Positions 31,540 to 45,100 of a DNA stretch of 64,000 nt are shown here, piece by piece. The position numbers and the translations under genes are program-made. The notes under the pieces were generated by a model. The model was not told the origin of the DNA. It saw nothing but the letters and a program-made list of their open reading frames with translations, and ran no database searches. Where the stretch lies: assembly GCA_030386875.1 (NCBI GenBank), contig CM059562.1, forward strand, positions 63,486,201-63,550,200. The letters run 5' to 3'. Within the stretch, counting starts at the first letter, position 1. Every line of letters begins with the position of its first letter. The stretch comes from Morinoia aosen. Its lineage: Eukaryota > Arthropoda > Malacostraca > Amphipoda > Talitridae.

Positions 31540-34500
31540 ACGGACTTCAAGAAGTTATATCAATAAGAACAATACCATGATAACTGTTGGAAAAGACGGG
31601 TAGGAAATGTAAAAAGGGGTATTTTTCTGATCATTGAGATTGCTCTTCAATCATCCATCCCCATTTTTAAGAAGATGAATAAATATTCTTGAAACCCGTA
31701 CCTATAAATGTAAGGATCAGTAAAGATAATTGAAAACATGAATGTAAAATTACGGAAATCAGCAATTTAATGCTGTACAAAACTTTATACAGAATCGCTG
31801 ACGTTTTATAAGAGCAGGAAAAGTTTAAGTGACTGAAATTCAATAGTTTTGACTTTTTGTTTAGCTTGGACTGCATTGTGGGGACAGCTATAATTGAGGA
31901 GTTGAATAAGAAGAAAAAATGTATGCAATTACTACATTTATCTACACTTGATTTAGGCATGGAAAATCTATCCTATAGGTATCAAACTATTTAAAAATTT
32001 GCCGAAAATACTGCTTCGAACTCAACCATACTGCGAAAGCTTAACCGCATAATTAAAATATATTTTCCAAAAGACTGCCGTACTCTCCAACCGAACAATT
32101 AATTATCAAGTGTTTTCTTTGGATTATTTCCAGGCGCAATACTGGCCACTAAATGACATCGAAACGTGAAGGAAATGACTGTGGGCATAATCAATGTATG
32201 AAAGTCAGTCATACGTGACCATTCAATTATGCGTAGCGTTCGCTCCAATACAGTGCAATGTTTATGATTGCATGCAGTCCGTTGATTTTGCGTGCATTTT
32301 AAATCACGCATTTTTCAGTAGAACAGAGTGCAATAATCTCGGGAAAACTTCTCAATTAAATTCTCACTGAAGGCAAAGCACTAAATTGGTGAAACACTAT
32401 AAAACAAGTTAATTTGCGAACTCTATAAAGTATGATAAACACCATGAAAAATATTCCAATGTGTTTTTTCATAAGTGAACAATACACCGTCATCGGCAAA
32501 GCACTTTTAAATGGAAGTTTTTCTAGTCACGGGAAGCAAACTTAAGGCCGTAAAGCATCTTCGAATATTGTAAGAATTTAATTTGAAGTAAAATTTTCAT
32601 TTATTCTCTGCTGCAAGTATGAGGGAAAAATCGGTGAGGTCGAACGAAGCTAAATAATTACAACTCGAACTTCTCTGAGTGCCCCGTATTACAGAAACAC
32701 TCGAGTCCCACGTGTTACAGAATTATTAGCTTGAAGGTGTTTGAATTCAAATTTTGTACTCCGGAGTCCTTGCAAATATTCATAAGTTGAAGCCATCTCT
32801 TAGTGAGTTGTGTGGCATTCGCCTTCTAAATATAGAAAGAAGGAGATTTCACCCAGTTTTCCGTTAATGCAATTCATTTTTGGAAACATTTTTTGTATTC
32901 TGTTGTTTTGTTTTGAATATCTTGTATCACACTTTGAATGTCAGATTCGAATAGAATGTTACATCAGAAATTTGTACCTTCAGAATCTGTTGATAGGATC
33001 GAATCATTCAAATTAGATGCCCAAAAGGTTTTTGCCCAGTAACCTTTCCTACGAACATACATGCGAGAGAAGTGTTCCTTTGTGCGTCATATACAGTTGA
33101 AAGTATTGAACTTGTTCGTACCATCTTGACTTTTACAACATTTTCTGGGAAATATTTGAGCATATGTTAGGCAAAGATGTGTTAGTGAGACTAGCTGCAA
33201 AATCATGCTATGCTCGAATAATTTTAGAGCTATTCTCGAAATCGCAAACAAAATTTTTAAGCAGCAGTCAAACAGTCGTGCAATAGAGTTTGAAGCAGCA
33301 ATGAAGTTCATTTCAGTCTGGTCTCTGCGAATTTTCAAGCACGAGTAAAATATAAAGCATTTGCATTCGCTGAGAGAGCCATCACTCACCGGCTCCGTTA
33401 GGCGGAAAGGAGAGCGACTGAACTGACGTCCAGCATTCACTGAGGAATCGCCGGCCCGAGACAAGAATGCCTTCCTTCTTTAATGACAAAATGAAATTCC
33501 GCTATGCAACGACCTTTCCCTAATGAAAGTAAGTCTGCAGAGAGAGTTTTTGGCTTATTGTTGTTCGAAATGAAAAGATCTTGTGCCTGCACTTGAGAGC
33601 CTTGAAATGTATGCTGCCTAGCAAAACTCTTTACCTTACTATGAGTACTGTCGGTAAGTTTGCTTATTCATTTACTTGACTAAGCAAGAGAGAAAATAGC
33701 AAGTTATTTCTTTACATGAATAACTTACTTGCTTATTGTGAACATGTACATGTCCATGAAAAAAATGCTTAGGGATGAGCGTGTATATCTTTATGCAAAA
33801 ATTAAATAGAGATCTAAAATTAACATTTGAACAAATTTAAGAAACGTTGGTTTATGGTCCATGTGATAGTTCATCATTGGTTATTCATCATAGGTATTTT
33901 TGCTTAGTCTTGCTATTAATTTCGCATCGTTTGTTTTGCTGCTGAGATTGCACCGACTCTTTATGGAAATAGTCCCATATGCATCTTGAAACCAGATACG
34001 TATGTAAAACGATGTGAAGCAGCAAAAGATTGCGCATGGATATAAAAAAAAATTGATAACTTCGTAAACTTTGAGCATGTTTTTACAGGTAATCCTTGAA
34101 ATTAAAAAAATTGGTTTCCATGAGGATGAAGTGGAAATCGCGCATCCAGCTTACTGGCAAACCATTCATTGTGCACTCTGTAGTCTTGAGTGAGATATAC
34201 AGAAGACTAGCTTCAAGCCTTCTATGTAATCTAATCGCAAAGAATTTCGCTCAAGAGGCTTCGATTCTCATTGCGACTTGATCAGGAAACAGGAAATTGA
34301 TGTGATTGTACGAAACAATTTGCCGTGAAAACTGTTTAAATAAATTGTAGAACAGAGATGCAACGACTAATTCAGTTGCAGCTGCAGAGAGTGCAAATGA
34401 AGTCGCATGTCGAGCGAAGTTTCAAATCTTTTATAAAGAATGGTAATTCATAATATGTGAAAAAGGAAAATTTATTTTACTGAACATATGTCAAACTTGA

Positions 34501-34675
34501 GCGAATTAAATCTATGTCTTTGCGATTAATTAAAATGACCAGCTTTTGACATAATCGGAATCTAGATAATTTAAATTTTAACTGAACTTAGTTCACACAT
34601 TAAAAAATTAAAGCAGTTTCAAATAGTAGCCAAAGAATTTTAAGCACTTTATCTTACTAAAGCCCCAAATCACTT
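31540..34675. other. non-coding stretch, nothing recognised
   Basis: AT-rich, with short frames only. The frame at 33087-33464 (minus) has no recognisable motif. Confidence 0.35.
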
Positions 34676-34717
34676 AATATATATTTATATATATATATAT
34701 ATATATCGAGTACCGCG

Positions 34718-34748
<31 letters not shown>

Positions 34749-34770
34749 AATATATATCTATATATATATA
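34676..34770. repeat. (TA)n tract with a palindromic centre
   Basis: Two long TA runs are arranged around ATATCGAGTACCGCGATAT. The arms are complementary across the non-TA centre, so the tract can form a large cruciform. Confidence 0.75.
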
Positions 34771-37700
34771 CGCACATGTATCACGCAACCAGTCTACTTT
34801 ATTGTCCATTCAATCCTCACAAATATTCTTCACAATTCATGCAGAGATTTAGTCATTCTGCTGTTGCTCTAGAACTGAGGTTCCAGACCTTAGACAATGA
34901 ATCTACCATTCATCATTCCTGTTGACCATTAATAATTCAAAGAAATAATTTTGAAAAGCATGGTTCTTGAATTTTATGAATGCAAGAAACAAAAAAATAA
35001 ATATCAAAATGTTTATAACCGCTTAACTGACTCGTTAAAAATAACACACAATTGCTTACATTTGTCATCCACACATTTCTTCCATATAGTGGTAACATAA
35101 ACTTCATAAAATCATAAATACTCTTACGTTTATGAAAGAAGAAAATCATTAAGCCGTATGATATATAATTATTGTTAAATTAATCTCAGAGGGAATGATT
35201 CACCAGAAGTCATTTAAATTAGATATCATTCATACCTGCTTTGCACGCAATGAAAATATTTATTAGGAAATCTGTTGTTTTTCCTTGGCGAATTTAGCGA
35301 AGCGTCGTTCATGTGAAGATAATGAGCATCTCGTGTCAGTTCCTAAATGTCAGCAATTCCAATATTTATTATATAGATACCATTGCTGAAAATGGAGTTC
35401 CACACAGATGTTTTGAAGAAAATCGCAGAAACAATCGCAGATGTTTTGAAGAAAGCCCTTGGCGGAAAGAACGCAGGATATTCTTTTTGTCTTTTTATCT
35501 GAAAAAGAGACGAAAATGTTGTTCCAAATTGTTCCTTCGACGAAAATTCTCTCTGAGTGCTAAAATCTCTATTTTTGCGGCAAAATCACTGTCTACAATG
35601 AAACATTCTCCCTTCATGTGTGGTTGAAATATCCATCTGTCCCGCTGTTTGTCTTGTAAATTATGTTAATACATGTCGACAGCTAAAATTGATGCTGATA
35701 AATGATCCCTAATCAAGTTACTCAATATACTATGAAAATATTTTCATCATTAGTATTCGTTTTTAGGCTTTGCAGAATAAAATTCACCATCAATGTACTC
35801 ACTTTCACCAGGAATTCCAAACGGCAAAAAATAACCGAAAACGAACATGAGAAATCATCGGTGAAGCAGCCCGATATAAAATTTATAAGTAATTTTGAAA
35901 ATCCCTTTGCAGCAGCCGCAGATTTCAGCACATTCGTTCCAAAAGTAGGAGCTCGAGTCTTCAATAAAGTTTGTAAAACCAATCCAAATCAATCGTCAGC
36001 TAGAAATTAGTGCCCTACTGAGCCTCCAGGGGCTGGTGTCCGGCGGTGACCACATCCTGTCGGTTCACCGGAGTTATGAAATATCTTATACCTGTTGAAA
36101 AGCACACAGGCAGTCTGACATGATGATATCAGCCTTCAATATATCAAAGACAGCTTCCCAGTTACAGTACCATTAATTATCTTGATAATTAATACATCAA
36201 TGGCAACAAATAATTTCCCCAACCAATGAAAACACTTCATAATTAGACCGTTGCATAAAACTGGTCACCTCAACACAGCATCCAAACTTCTGACAGCATC
36301 ACCCAATGCACACTAACGATGTGTCGTCTCAAAATAAAGCTCAAGACCTGTTGGCGTCTATGTTGATATTTTCATGCTGCAAATTTTCATGCTTCAGATC
36401 AATATACTTTTAATGATTAACATTGTAAACTCATGTCCAATCTTCAATTAAACAGTGGTTCTGAGAATTTCACGTGTGATTTTTATATTTTATTTCATGT
36501 TTTGAAACAAAAAATGTGACTCGGTATATATTTCTTGACTTTACACAACCTTCTCCGGCATATTAGTTCCAGGAACAAACAGGGGCTTGAACAATGGTGC
36601 GGACACCTGACACGAACAATATATTTCTTTGCTGGAAGGGAATTGAACTACAATTTGATACCAAAAACAACTTCTATTCATCGTTGCAAAAGACTGGAAA
36701 AAGTCTCAGAAGCTTGCAGCTGAATGTTTTCTGTTAGGGAAGCCTCTTACGTGCTATTCAAGACGAGATTCGATCCGAAATCTCTACAGTAAATGCAACG
36801 CTCTTCAAGCGGCGAGGGGTGGCTCAGTCGTGTTTGGTTATGTGCCCATTGTATTCAGAAAATTTTTCATGACGTCCCATGAATGCATTTCAGAATATTA
36901 ATTACTAACAATAAACTTGTGACCATCGTTGTATTGGTGGGATTTCTATTTATTTCAGGTAGGATCCTTCTATTTTGCCAATAAAGGTATTACTGTGTTC
37001 AAGAATAAGGATTATTTCGGGGGAAACCTAGAGTAAATCCCTTCCTCACAGTTTTATTCCTACACGCTCTCTATGTTATTACATCTACACTTCTTCAATT
37101 TTTCGTTGTAGTTGATTGAACTTCTATATCTTCTCTAATAGTATTATCTTCAGTAATAGTTTTCAATTTATTTGTAATAGTGTTCATTTCCTCTTCGTAC
37201 CCTAATCAGCCATACGAGGATTTCTCCTGCAATTCTATCTCAAATTCCAAAGTTGTTAATTATGTTAACCCACGGCGGTGCAATTATAATAATTAACTTA
37301 GTTTATCCCCCTGAGTCTGCTATTCAACTCAACAGAGTCACCTTGGGGGCTCGACGGCTAGAAGCAACTCAATTAAACTCTCTTTGTATCCTGTACGTGT
37401 CTGGTCGTAGGAAAAATCAAAATATAACTAATTACCCTAGCAACGACTCCAGTTCCTCCACCACTCAAGTTTTTAGAGCAATATGATACTTCTCTCATAC
37501 CTGAGTTAAGTCTGGGCGAGGGATCTTACACGACGGTGTTCGGTCTCTGCGTGCGACAACAGTACTGAGAAAGGGAACACAGTGAGCTGATCTGTGTTCC
37601 ACGTAACCATGGGCAGAATCGCTTTTCTTTAAAAATTCATTTCAAGAATCAATGAAAGGCTGAAAAAGGAATAAAAATCTGTTTTTTTCCCAGATCAACT

Positions 37701-39987
37701 CTGATAAATGCGGAACGTATTGGTGCCAGCCGAGGTAGCAATATTAGGACTCAGCTCATGCGTGCTTCCTTCTATGAAACGAACATTTCGCGTTTTTAAT
37801 TCCCAGAGCAAAGGTTTGTCTTTTCAAATGAAAGAAAGTTTTGCGCGCACGACCGGAAGTTGTACTTTGTTTGTGAAATATTGAAGGATCTGGAACACTA
37901 AAAACACTGCCCTATTGGCTCAGCACAATGCCGAAAAAAGTTGTCGTCTAAGTCCCATACCGCCGACTGTAATAAACAAGGCATGAAGGTAAAGTCGGTG
38001 CACGAGCTCCGTGGAGTCCCTCCTTCTTGTACTTTGCATCCGCAATTTTTGCTTTGATATAAGTTACACTGACGGGTCAAAGAAATGCTTGGAATTAAGA
38101 TAATCTCATTCGGGTGACAATACAAAACCTCATTAAATAAATATTAACTTCATTAATCTACCATGGGGTTAGTGAATCTCAGCAGTGTGTGTTTCTTTAT
38201 CATTCTGAACAGCAAAGAATGAAGCTGGTCCAGAAGTAACATAACTACCACGATCTGACCCTCGCTTTAAGATGTGGGCTTTTGTATTTCCTTTAGAACA
38301 AAATACTGAAATCATAATGCTGTAATGAAGAGCGACTATTATAAATAACATAGTTTGTGCTAACTACAAATTTCCCTAGCATTAAGTTTCACTCATTTAT
38401 TGTAATACAGACCTTTTTTACACACGAACGTGTTAAACTTTTCATGCCACATGGCCCAGGGCATCAATGATGTTCGCATGCTGTTGGCAGTCATTGTATT
38501 TCCGTGCGTTTGTCAAGGTGTCTAGTGACACTCACGTTCATTAGAAGCTCTTCACTGCCAGCGAGATAAGCAACTGTCGTCAAATGCTAATATGGTCGGG
38601 TGGCAGTTACTCTCTGGGACCAATAGTCCTCAAATGAGAACTGCTCTATCCGGCAAATGTTCTCGGGCGTGCTTCTTCTTAATTGTCGCTGCAGACAAAC
38701 AGGTCATTCATCCTAGTCGAGTAACTTACTTCTGCATGCGTTTATTTTCCTCGGCCCGTACCCTCAGAGAGTCTTTCATATTTGATGCATGGTTCCAACA
38801 GCCCTCTGTACTTCAAATAATCCTAATTTTTAAAATTACTCTTCATTCTCCACTCTTTTAACAATACGTTTCCCGTTCTATGAACCATGGTTAAATATTT
38901 CATCTTACTGAGGGGCAGATAGAAAAAATGCTTGGACGAAAGCCATGAATTAAAATATAAATCTTAGAAGTGGGGATAATTAGAGGTTAATGATCCGATA
39001 TTCCCCATAGAGCAGTGTTTTTTACAGTGAGTGTAAATAAAGATGCGACACAATTTAATTACATGCCTCAAAAGCAGTGGGCAGAGTATTAAGACGCTCC
39101 TGGGAATTTGATGCAAAATTTGGCTATGACTATTAGTTTATTCCAGAGTTGAATTGCCCAGTTAATTTCACACCCCTACGACCTACTACAGAAGATAGCA
39201 TTGGCAAGATTTAAAGTGCTGGGGGAATAGGTGAGAAGCCTGGGAGGTATAGTTGGAATAAATGTGGTCTAATCAATGAAAAAAAGATATGCAACTGAAA
39301 ATAGGTGCAAATTACTGTTTAATTGGAGGATGGAAGTCAGCGCAGTGTTCTAAACTTGCTTGGGTATGAAAGAGGAATGGGTGATGAGCGGTGTATAGTT
39401 TACATGTAAAATAGTAAGTTTTCATGAAAACACATGTATTTGACGGAAATAAACATAGAGCAGCTGGTCATTTAACTGTTCCACTTTATGCTCGTTTCTC
39501 CACAGTACTGGATGCTGCTAACTCGAGGCTCAAATAATACTTCTTAAAACCTGAGAGATGTGAGAAAAGTTTATTAGAAATGGTATGATATGTTTACACC
39601 TCGGTAAAAATATTCGGATTCTATCGAAAAGTAAGTTTAAATCTTTGACAGAGCACAGGTACTTTGACGGTATGAAAGCAAACTCAAACTAAGTATTCTC
39701 TCAAAAATATAAACATTTACAAGGCCTTTTTCTAGAAAAAATTATTATAACTCTGATCAACTTAAGTTGTGTTCTTATATGCGAGTAAGAAAGGGCCAAT
39801 AGTTTAAGTATAATATTACCCGTTATGCTTATGTTTTACTTCCATTACGAGCGATGTCAAAACTCTATCAGGTCTCTAAATGTTCTGTAATTAATAGAGT
39901 GATGAAATTGGTCATCACTGCATTTTTCAACTTCACTTCTGAAGTTTGCAATGAACAATGAGCCGCCATTTTGTCTTTATTACTGAC
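34771..39987. other. non-coding stretch, nothing recognised
   Basis: No gene or transposon called. A 9-bp hairpin (GGAACACAG...CTGTGTTCC) lies at about 37574-37600. Short frames at 35313-36010 have no known motif. Confidence 0.35.
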
Positions 39988-40413
39988 CCGTAACATATAT
40001 ATATATATATACGTCATTAAACCGTAACATACATGTACGTTAATGAACCGTAACTTACATGTACGTTACTGAACAGTAGCATACATGTACGTTACTAACC
40101 GTAACATACATGTACGTTACTGACCCGTAACATACATGTACGTTACTGAACCGTAACTTACTTGTACGTTACTGACCTGTAACATACATGTACGTTACTG
40201 AACCGTAACATACATGTACGTTACTGACCCGTAACATACATGTACGTTACTGAACCGTAACATACATGTATGTTACTGACCCGTAACATACATGTACGTT
40301 ACTGAACCTTAACCTACATGTACGTTACTGACCTGTAACATACATGTACGTTACTGAACCCTAACATACATGTACGTAACAGAACCGTAACATACATGTA
40401 CGTTACTAAACCG
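39988..40413. repeat. 26-bp minisatellite with near-palindromic units, about 16 copies
   Basis: Unit CCGTAACATACATGTACG + TTACTGAA. The core GTAACATACATGTACGTTAC differs from its reverse complement at only two positions, so each unit can form a hairpin. Variant units are scattered through the array, and a short TA run interrupts the first. Confidence 0.88.
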
Positions 40414-41063
40414 TATGCATCCAATGAATCGCAAGATAGTTAAATCTATGTATCAAAGTCCGTAGACTCAGAATTAAATCGGTTGAGGTCCTAATTTTTA
40501 TTTCTACTCGATTGCTTCAAGTTGAAATGAAGATTTTTGATAACGAACGAGTCATTTACTCAAAAAAATACATATTATTTCCAAAAACTTTGTTAAACAA
40601 GAGCCAGTTCAAATGTTCGAATGAATACAATACTACAGTTACCTTTCAGATGCTGTTGAAAAAAATTCTAACCATGCAACAGAAGTAATAATGCACAATG
40701 ATTAGAAGTAAATGTATAAAGCAGTGAGCAAGTGAGAGTCTGACGCATGAAATTTCAGAAGGGGAAACGAAATCATGTAAATACATCTATTCAAGTCGAT
40801 TTTCCTGCTCTCTTTGCATTGAAAGAGCCGAGTAAAAATTTCCGCTGAGAGTTAGGAAAGGCTGAAGTTTCCTCTCTTTGTTAACTTGGCGTCTCTTAAA
40901 TGTTTATATCCTATCAGATGTTTATAGAATTAAATAAACTGAAATATTTTCATTACACTAGACAGTTTATTAGAAATGAGCTAAGCGTTTGCTGCCACTG
41001 TATTATTGAGGTGAACTCGCCACCGCTACCTGTGCTTCAACAGAAGAGCAGCATTCTCAATAC
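40414..41063. other. spacer between two minisatellites
   Basis: About 650 bases of non-coding sequence; nothing recognised. Confidence 0.35.
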
Positions 41064-41905
41064 CGATGCAATGCACCAACAGAAGTGCATTTTTCCAACA
41101 TCAGTACAATGCTCCAACAGAAATGAAATTCTCCAATATCAGTACAATGCTCCAACTTGAGTGCACTTTTACAATATCAGAACAATGCTCCAACAGAAGT
41201 GCAATTCTCCAATATCAGTACAATGCTCCAACAGAAGTGCAATTTTCCAATATCAGTACAATGCTCCAACAGAAGTGCAATTCTCCAATATCAGTACAAT
41301 GTTCCAACAGAAGTGCAATTCTCCAATATCAGTACAATGTTCCAACGGAAGTGCAATTTTCCAATATCAGTACAATGTTCCAACGGAAGTGTAATTTTCC
41401 AATATCAGTACAATGTTCCAACGGAAGTGCAATTTTCCAATATCAGTACAATGCTCCAACGGAAGTGCAATTTTCCAATATCAGTACAATGCTCCAACAG
41501 AAGTGCAATTTTCCAATATCAGTACAATGTTCCAACGGAAGTGCAATTTTCCAATATCAGTACAATGTTCCAACGGAAGTGTAATTCTCCAATATCAGTA
41601 CAATGTTCCAACGGAAGTGCAATTTTCCAATATCAGTACAATGCTCCAACAGAAGTGCAATTTTCCAATATCAGTACAATGCTCCAACAGAAGTGCAATT
41701 CTCCAATATCAGTACAATGTTCCAACAGAAGTGCAATTCTCCAATATCAGTACAATGTTCCAACGGAAGTGCAATTTTCCAATATCAATACAATGTTCCA
41801 ACGGAAGTGCAATTTTCCAATATCAGTACAATGCTTCAACAGAAGTGCAATTTTCCAATATCAGTACAATGCTTCAACAGAAGTGCAATTTTCCAACCTC
41901 ACCTA
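41064..41905. repeat. 38-bp minisatellite, about 22 copies
   Basis: Unit of the form GCTCCAACAGAAGTGCAA + TTTTCCAATATCAGTACAAT. It stays highly regular from 41064 to about 41905, then decays to about 42150. Because 38 is not a multiple of three and the unit lacks stops, all three + frames are open for hundreds of bases and encode the same peptide in rotation. I regard these frames as repeat artefacts, not genes. Confidence 0.92.
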
Positions 41906-42150
41906 AATACATCCACATAAGTGCAATTTTCTAATAGCAGCTAAATACACCCACATAAGTGCAATTTTCCAATAGCAGCTAAATACATCAACATTAATGT
42001 GATTTTCTAACACCAGTTAAATTTTCCAATATAAGTGGGATTTTCTTACATCAGTTAAATGCTCCAACATAAATGCAGTGCTCCAGTACAAGTTTTGTTC
42101 TGAAACACCAGCCCAATACTTCAACACAAATGCAATGCTCCAATCAGTTT
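41906..42150. repeat. degenerate tail of the 38-bp minisatellite
   Basis: Diverged units with CCAACATAAGTG/CAATTTTCCAA pieces continue the array with decreasing similarity. Confidence 0.6.
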
Positions 42151-45100
42151 TGAAAGGCATTAGAGCAAAATCATTCTTAAACAATAACAATTCTGGATAT
42201 TCTCACTCCATTTCGCTCATTTTAATTAGTTCACCTATTCTGGAATATATTTCTTGAAATGATAAAAACGATCCCATGAATCTTTTTTTCGCAGTGTATG
42301 CTGACAGTTTTTGTCATTGTTATTATAATGCTTTAACCATCATTCAAGTGTTTTCTCAGAAAGTGATATTTCGACTCGCTTACGCTATTCCATCAGCCTC
42401 AAGTAAGCAAGTCAGCCTCGAGAGTTACATCACTCATTAGTATGTCGACCTGACTATGCTTTTTGCATGGTAAAACACATTTTCTCTCTTAGAAAGAACT
42501 CACCTCCCCTCTAAGAGGATTTGATGATCAAAGCCTTTCAGCTGCGGAGGTAGCTCAAAATTTACGGATGAAAGCAGAAGACATACAAATGCAACGCCTT
42601 CTGCGTCAGTTCCTATAATCAATGCACCCACTCGGACATTCTCTCTACGATCCAAATTAGAATTCATTTCCGTGAGTACAATACATAATAAAATCCCGAA
42701 TGCGTTTGTGCCTGAATAACAAAAATATGAATGTACTGGTAACCTTTTTATTCATTATGGCAATGAGGAAGATATAAATTCAGGTATCATATAGTTAAGA
42801 GACAAAGTTTCATTAAGGCTTCCCTACAACCTAACATGCTCTCGCCGGGCTTTTTCGGTTCATGTTACACTTTGAGCTAAGCAATTGGAAATATCTCCTT
42901 GAGTTGACGAGTGAATTCGCTGCGTGATCAAAGAGATTAAAACCGCAATTATTTTCCTCGTTTACTCAGAGAATAAAAAAGAATTGCCTGAAAACGAATG
43001 AGCACAGATGAATAGGAACTTTTTCCACTTCCGACGTTTAGAAATAATGAACAGTTCTTTGTCTTCGACTGACTTGAAAGGTTGATTAATTTTTTCTGAT
43101 TTTTTTAAAGAAGCCAAGACGTAAAGGAGCAAAGGCATGAAGGAGCATAGTGCGTTCTATGTCGTACTTTTTCAGCTTCCAGGCAACCCGTAGTGATAAA
43201 AAAAACACAACCGTCAAATGAATGTTTATCTGCATGCTCGTTTTGAAATGAAAATCAACTGCACGAAATTTCAAAACGAAACTAATAGATAAACATGTTT
43301 GATCGACCACAAGTGGAAGGCATTGTACTATACATTCCAAAATGAAAATGAACACCAAAATCCCTTATGATTAATTTAGAGAGAAAGTCGTACTGGAACT
43401 CATTCCAAAACATCTGGACTTCACAGGAGTATTTATTGGATGAAATATCCACTTCGTAACAGGTGAGCACAATTAAGTGTGTGTACTTTCGGTCACATCA
43501 GAACATGTATCGCATTGGACAAATGCTTTAAAATGATAGACTTAGCCTACAGGAAGGATTAACAGCAAGAAAATCGTTCACCATCAGCAAGGACACAGTA
43601 ATGATAGCTGGAAGGTAGAATCCTTGGAGTTAATTTTCGCTGGGGGTCAAATTCAAAGAGTTTAGTAGTTTCAATTTCTTTGCATGAACATCAACAAAAA
43701 ATTTCAATCGCGTCTCGCCCATTACTTAGTAAGAAGAATAAGTTTTTTCCGCAGCTGAAAAATACAAAAGGCGCTTTGTTTATATTCTGCTATCAAGTGA
43801 TGAAAAACGATTCGATACTTATTGAGGTTATTTTGTTTATCAATCATTTGAAAAATTCTTTTTCCATCTTAAGAGCAAGTCAATAATAGCGCACTCTTCG
43901 TCTGCTGCAGTTTCAAAGCCATTTAGTGAGAAATTGAATGCCGGAAGCTTGTATACCAGGTATTCTGTATTTCTGAAACAATTTACGGAAAAATTTACAG
44001 ACAACCATCTGAGTCCAAATAACTAAAGAGTTTAATTTGCTAGTTCCCACAGTGGCAATGATGACGCATAATTTGCAAGCAAGTATGTCTGCGTTTCGAA
44101 GAAGGCTCGCAACAGTTTCTTCAGTTTCATTTTTGCCAAAAATATTTATTCGAAAAGTATTAAACCTAGTTCCGTTAATAAACTCTGCTGCATTCCATTT
44201 AAGTAGAAAGAATATCATGTAATGGATTACTAAACTACTTCCGTAGGTCATTCAACCAATGACTGGAAAACCGACTGGAAACGTTCCTTACTGTCATTCC
44301 AGAATACACCTCGGAACTCCGAAAAGAGCACATTGTTCATCCTACTCATGTATGAAATTACATAAGTTTAATCAAGCGTCTCATTCAACATTTTTTACGA
44401 ATTCAAACACTTTTTTCTTAGCGTTTTGGCCATGGTTGGGAGGAAGTCAATAAGAACAAGCGGTGATGAAGCACGATACAAACATTGATCTAAAACATCG
44501 ACGACACTCACACAGGCAGTTAAATGAGGGAACGCTTATTCACGACACATAAAAATGAACAGCGACAAAAAAGATCAGGCCCGCCTAACAAAAATGTGTC
44601 AATCTTGAGTATTTTCAAGTGAAGAGTTCCTCTAATTCACCGCAACACATGATCGTTGACGCTCACACTATACTAATATGAAATCCATCAAACTAAAAAG
44701 TCAAATTCTCCCCCGTACACGGAGAAGATAAACCGAACTGTCTCTCCAAGAAGGAAAGAGATAAGTCATAAAAGCAAGCGTTGGTCATGTGCACAATCCT
44801 AAAATTTACCGAACAAAATGCTTCTTAAGCACAAAGTTTTCATCTTCATCCAGAAAGCGTAGCGCACCCAACAATTAAAGCGCCGCACGAAATAAGTGAA
44901 GCTCATTACTTCACAAGGTGCTCGTCTCACTTCAACTTCTTATACTTAGCTGACTTGAGGCAAACCTCCTAAACTTCCTCCCGCTTTTCAATAGTGCTAC
45001 ACACGAATCCATATTATCCTTCCCAAATTGCACTGTTTTTTCTGAGTTCCCTGACTGATTAGCTTCTTGCTAAATACTGCGCAGCACCTTAGGCCTTACT

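Noticed and set aside
37574-37600. 9-bp perfect hairpin GGAACACAG...CTGTGTTCC
   Set aside because: Isolated and short; expected by chance in a window this size.
39988-41905. Regularly spaced repeats considered as a CRISPR array
   Set aside because: The units are contiguous tandem repeats without unique spacers, and the context is eukaryotic.
41066-41934. Several long forward frames with a repeated QYQYN-type peptide
   Set aside because: They exist in all three frames because the 38-bp unit lacks stops; this is a minisatellite, not a protein gene.
43913-44251. 112-aa minus-strand frame considered as a membrane-receptor exon
   Set aside because: Only composition supports it; no family signature was recognised.
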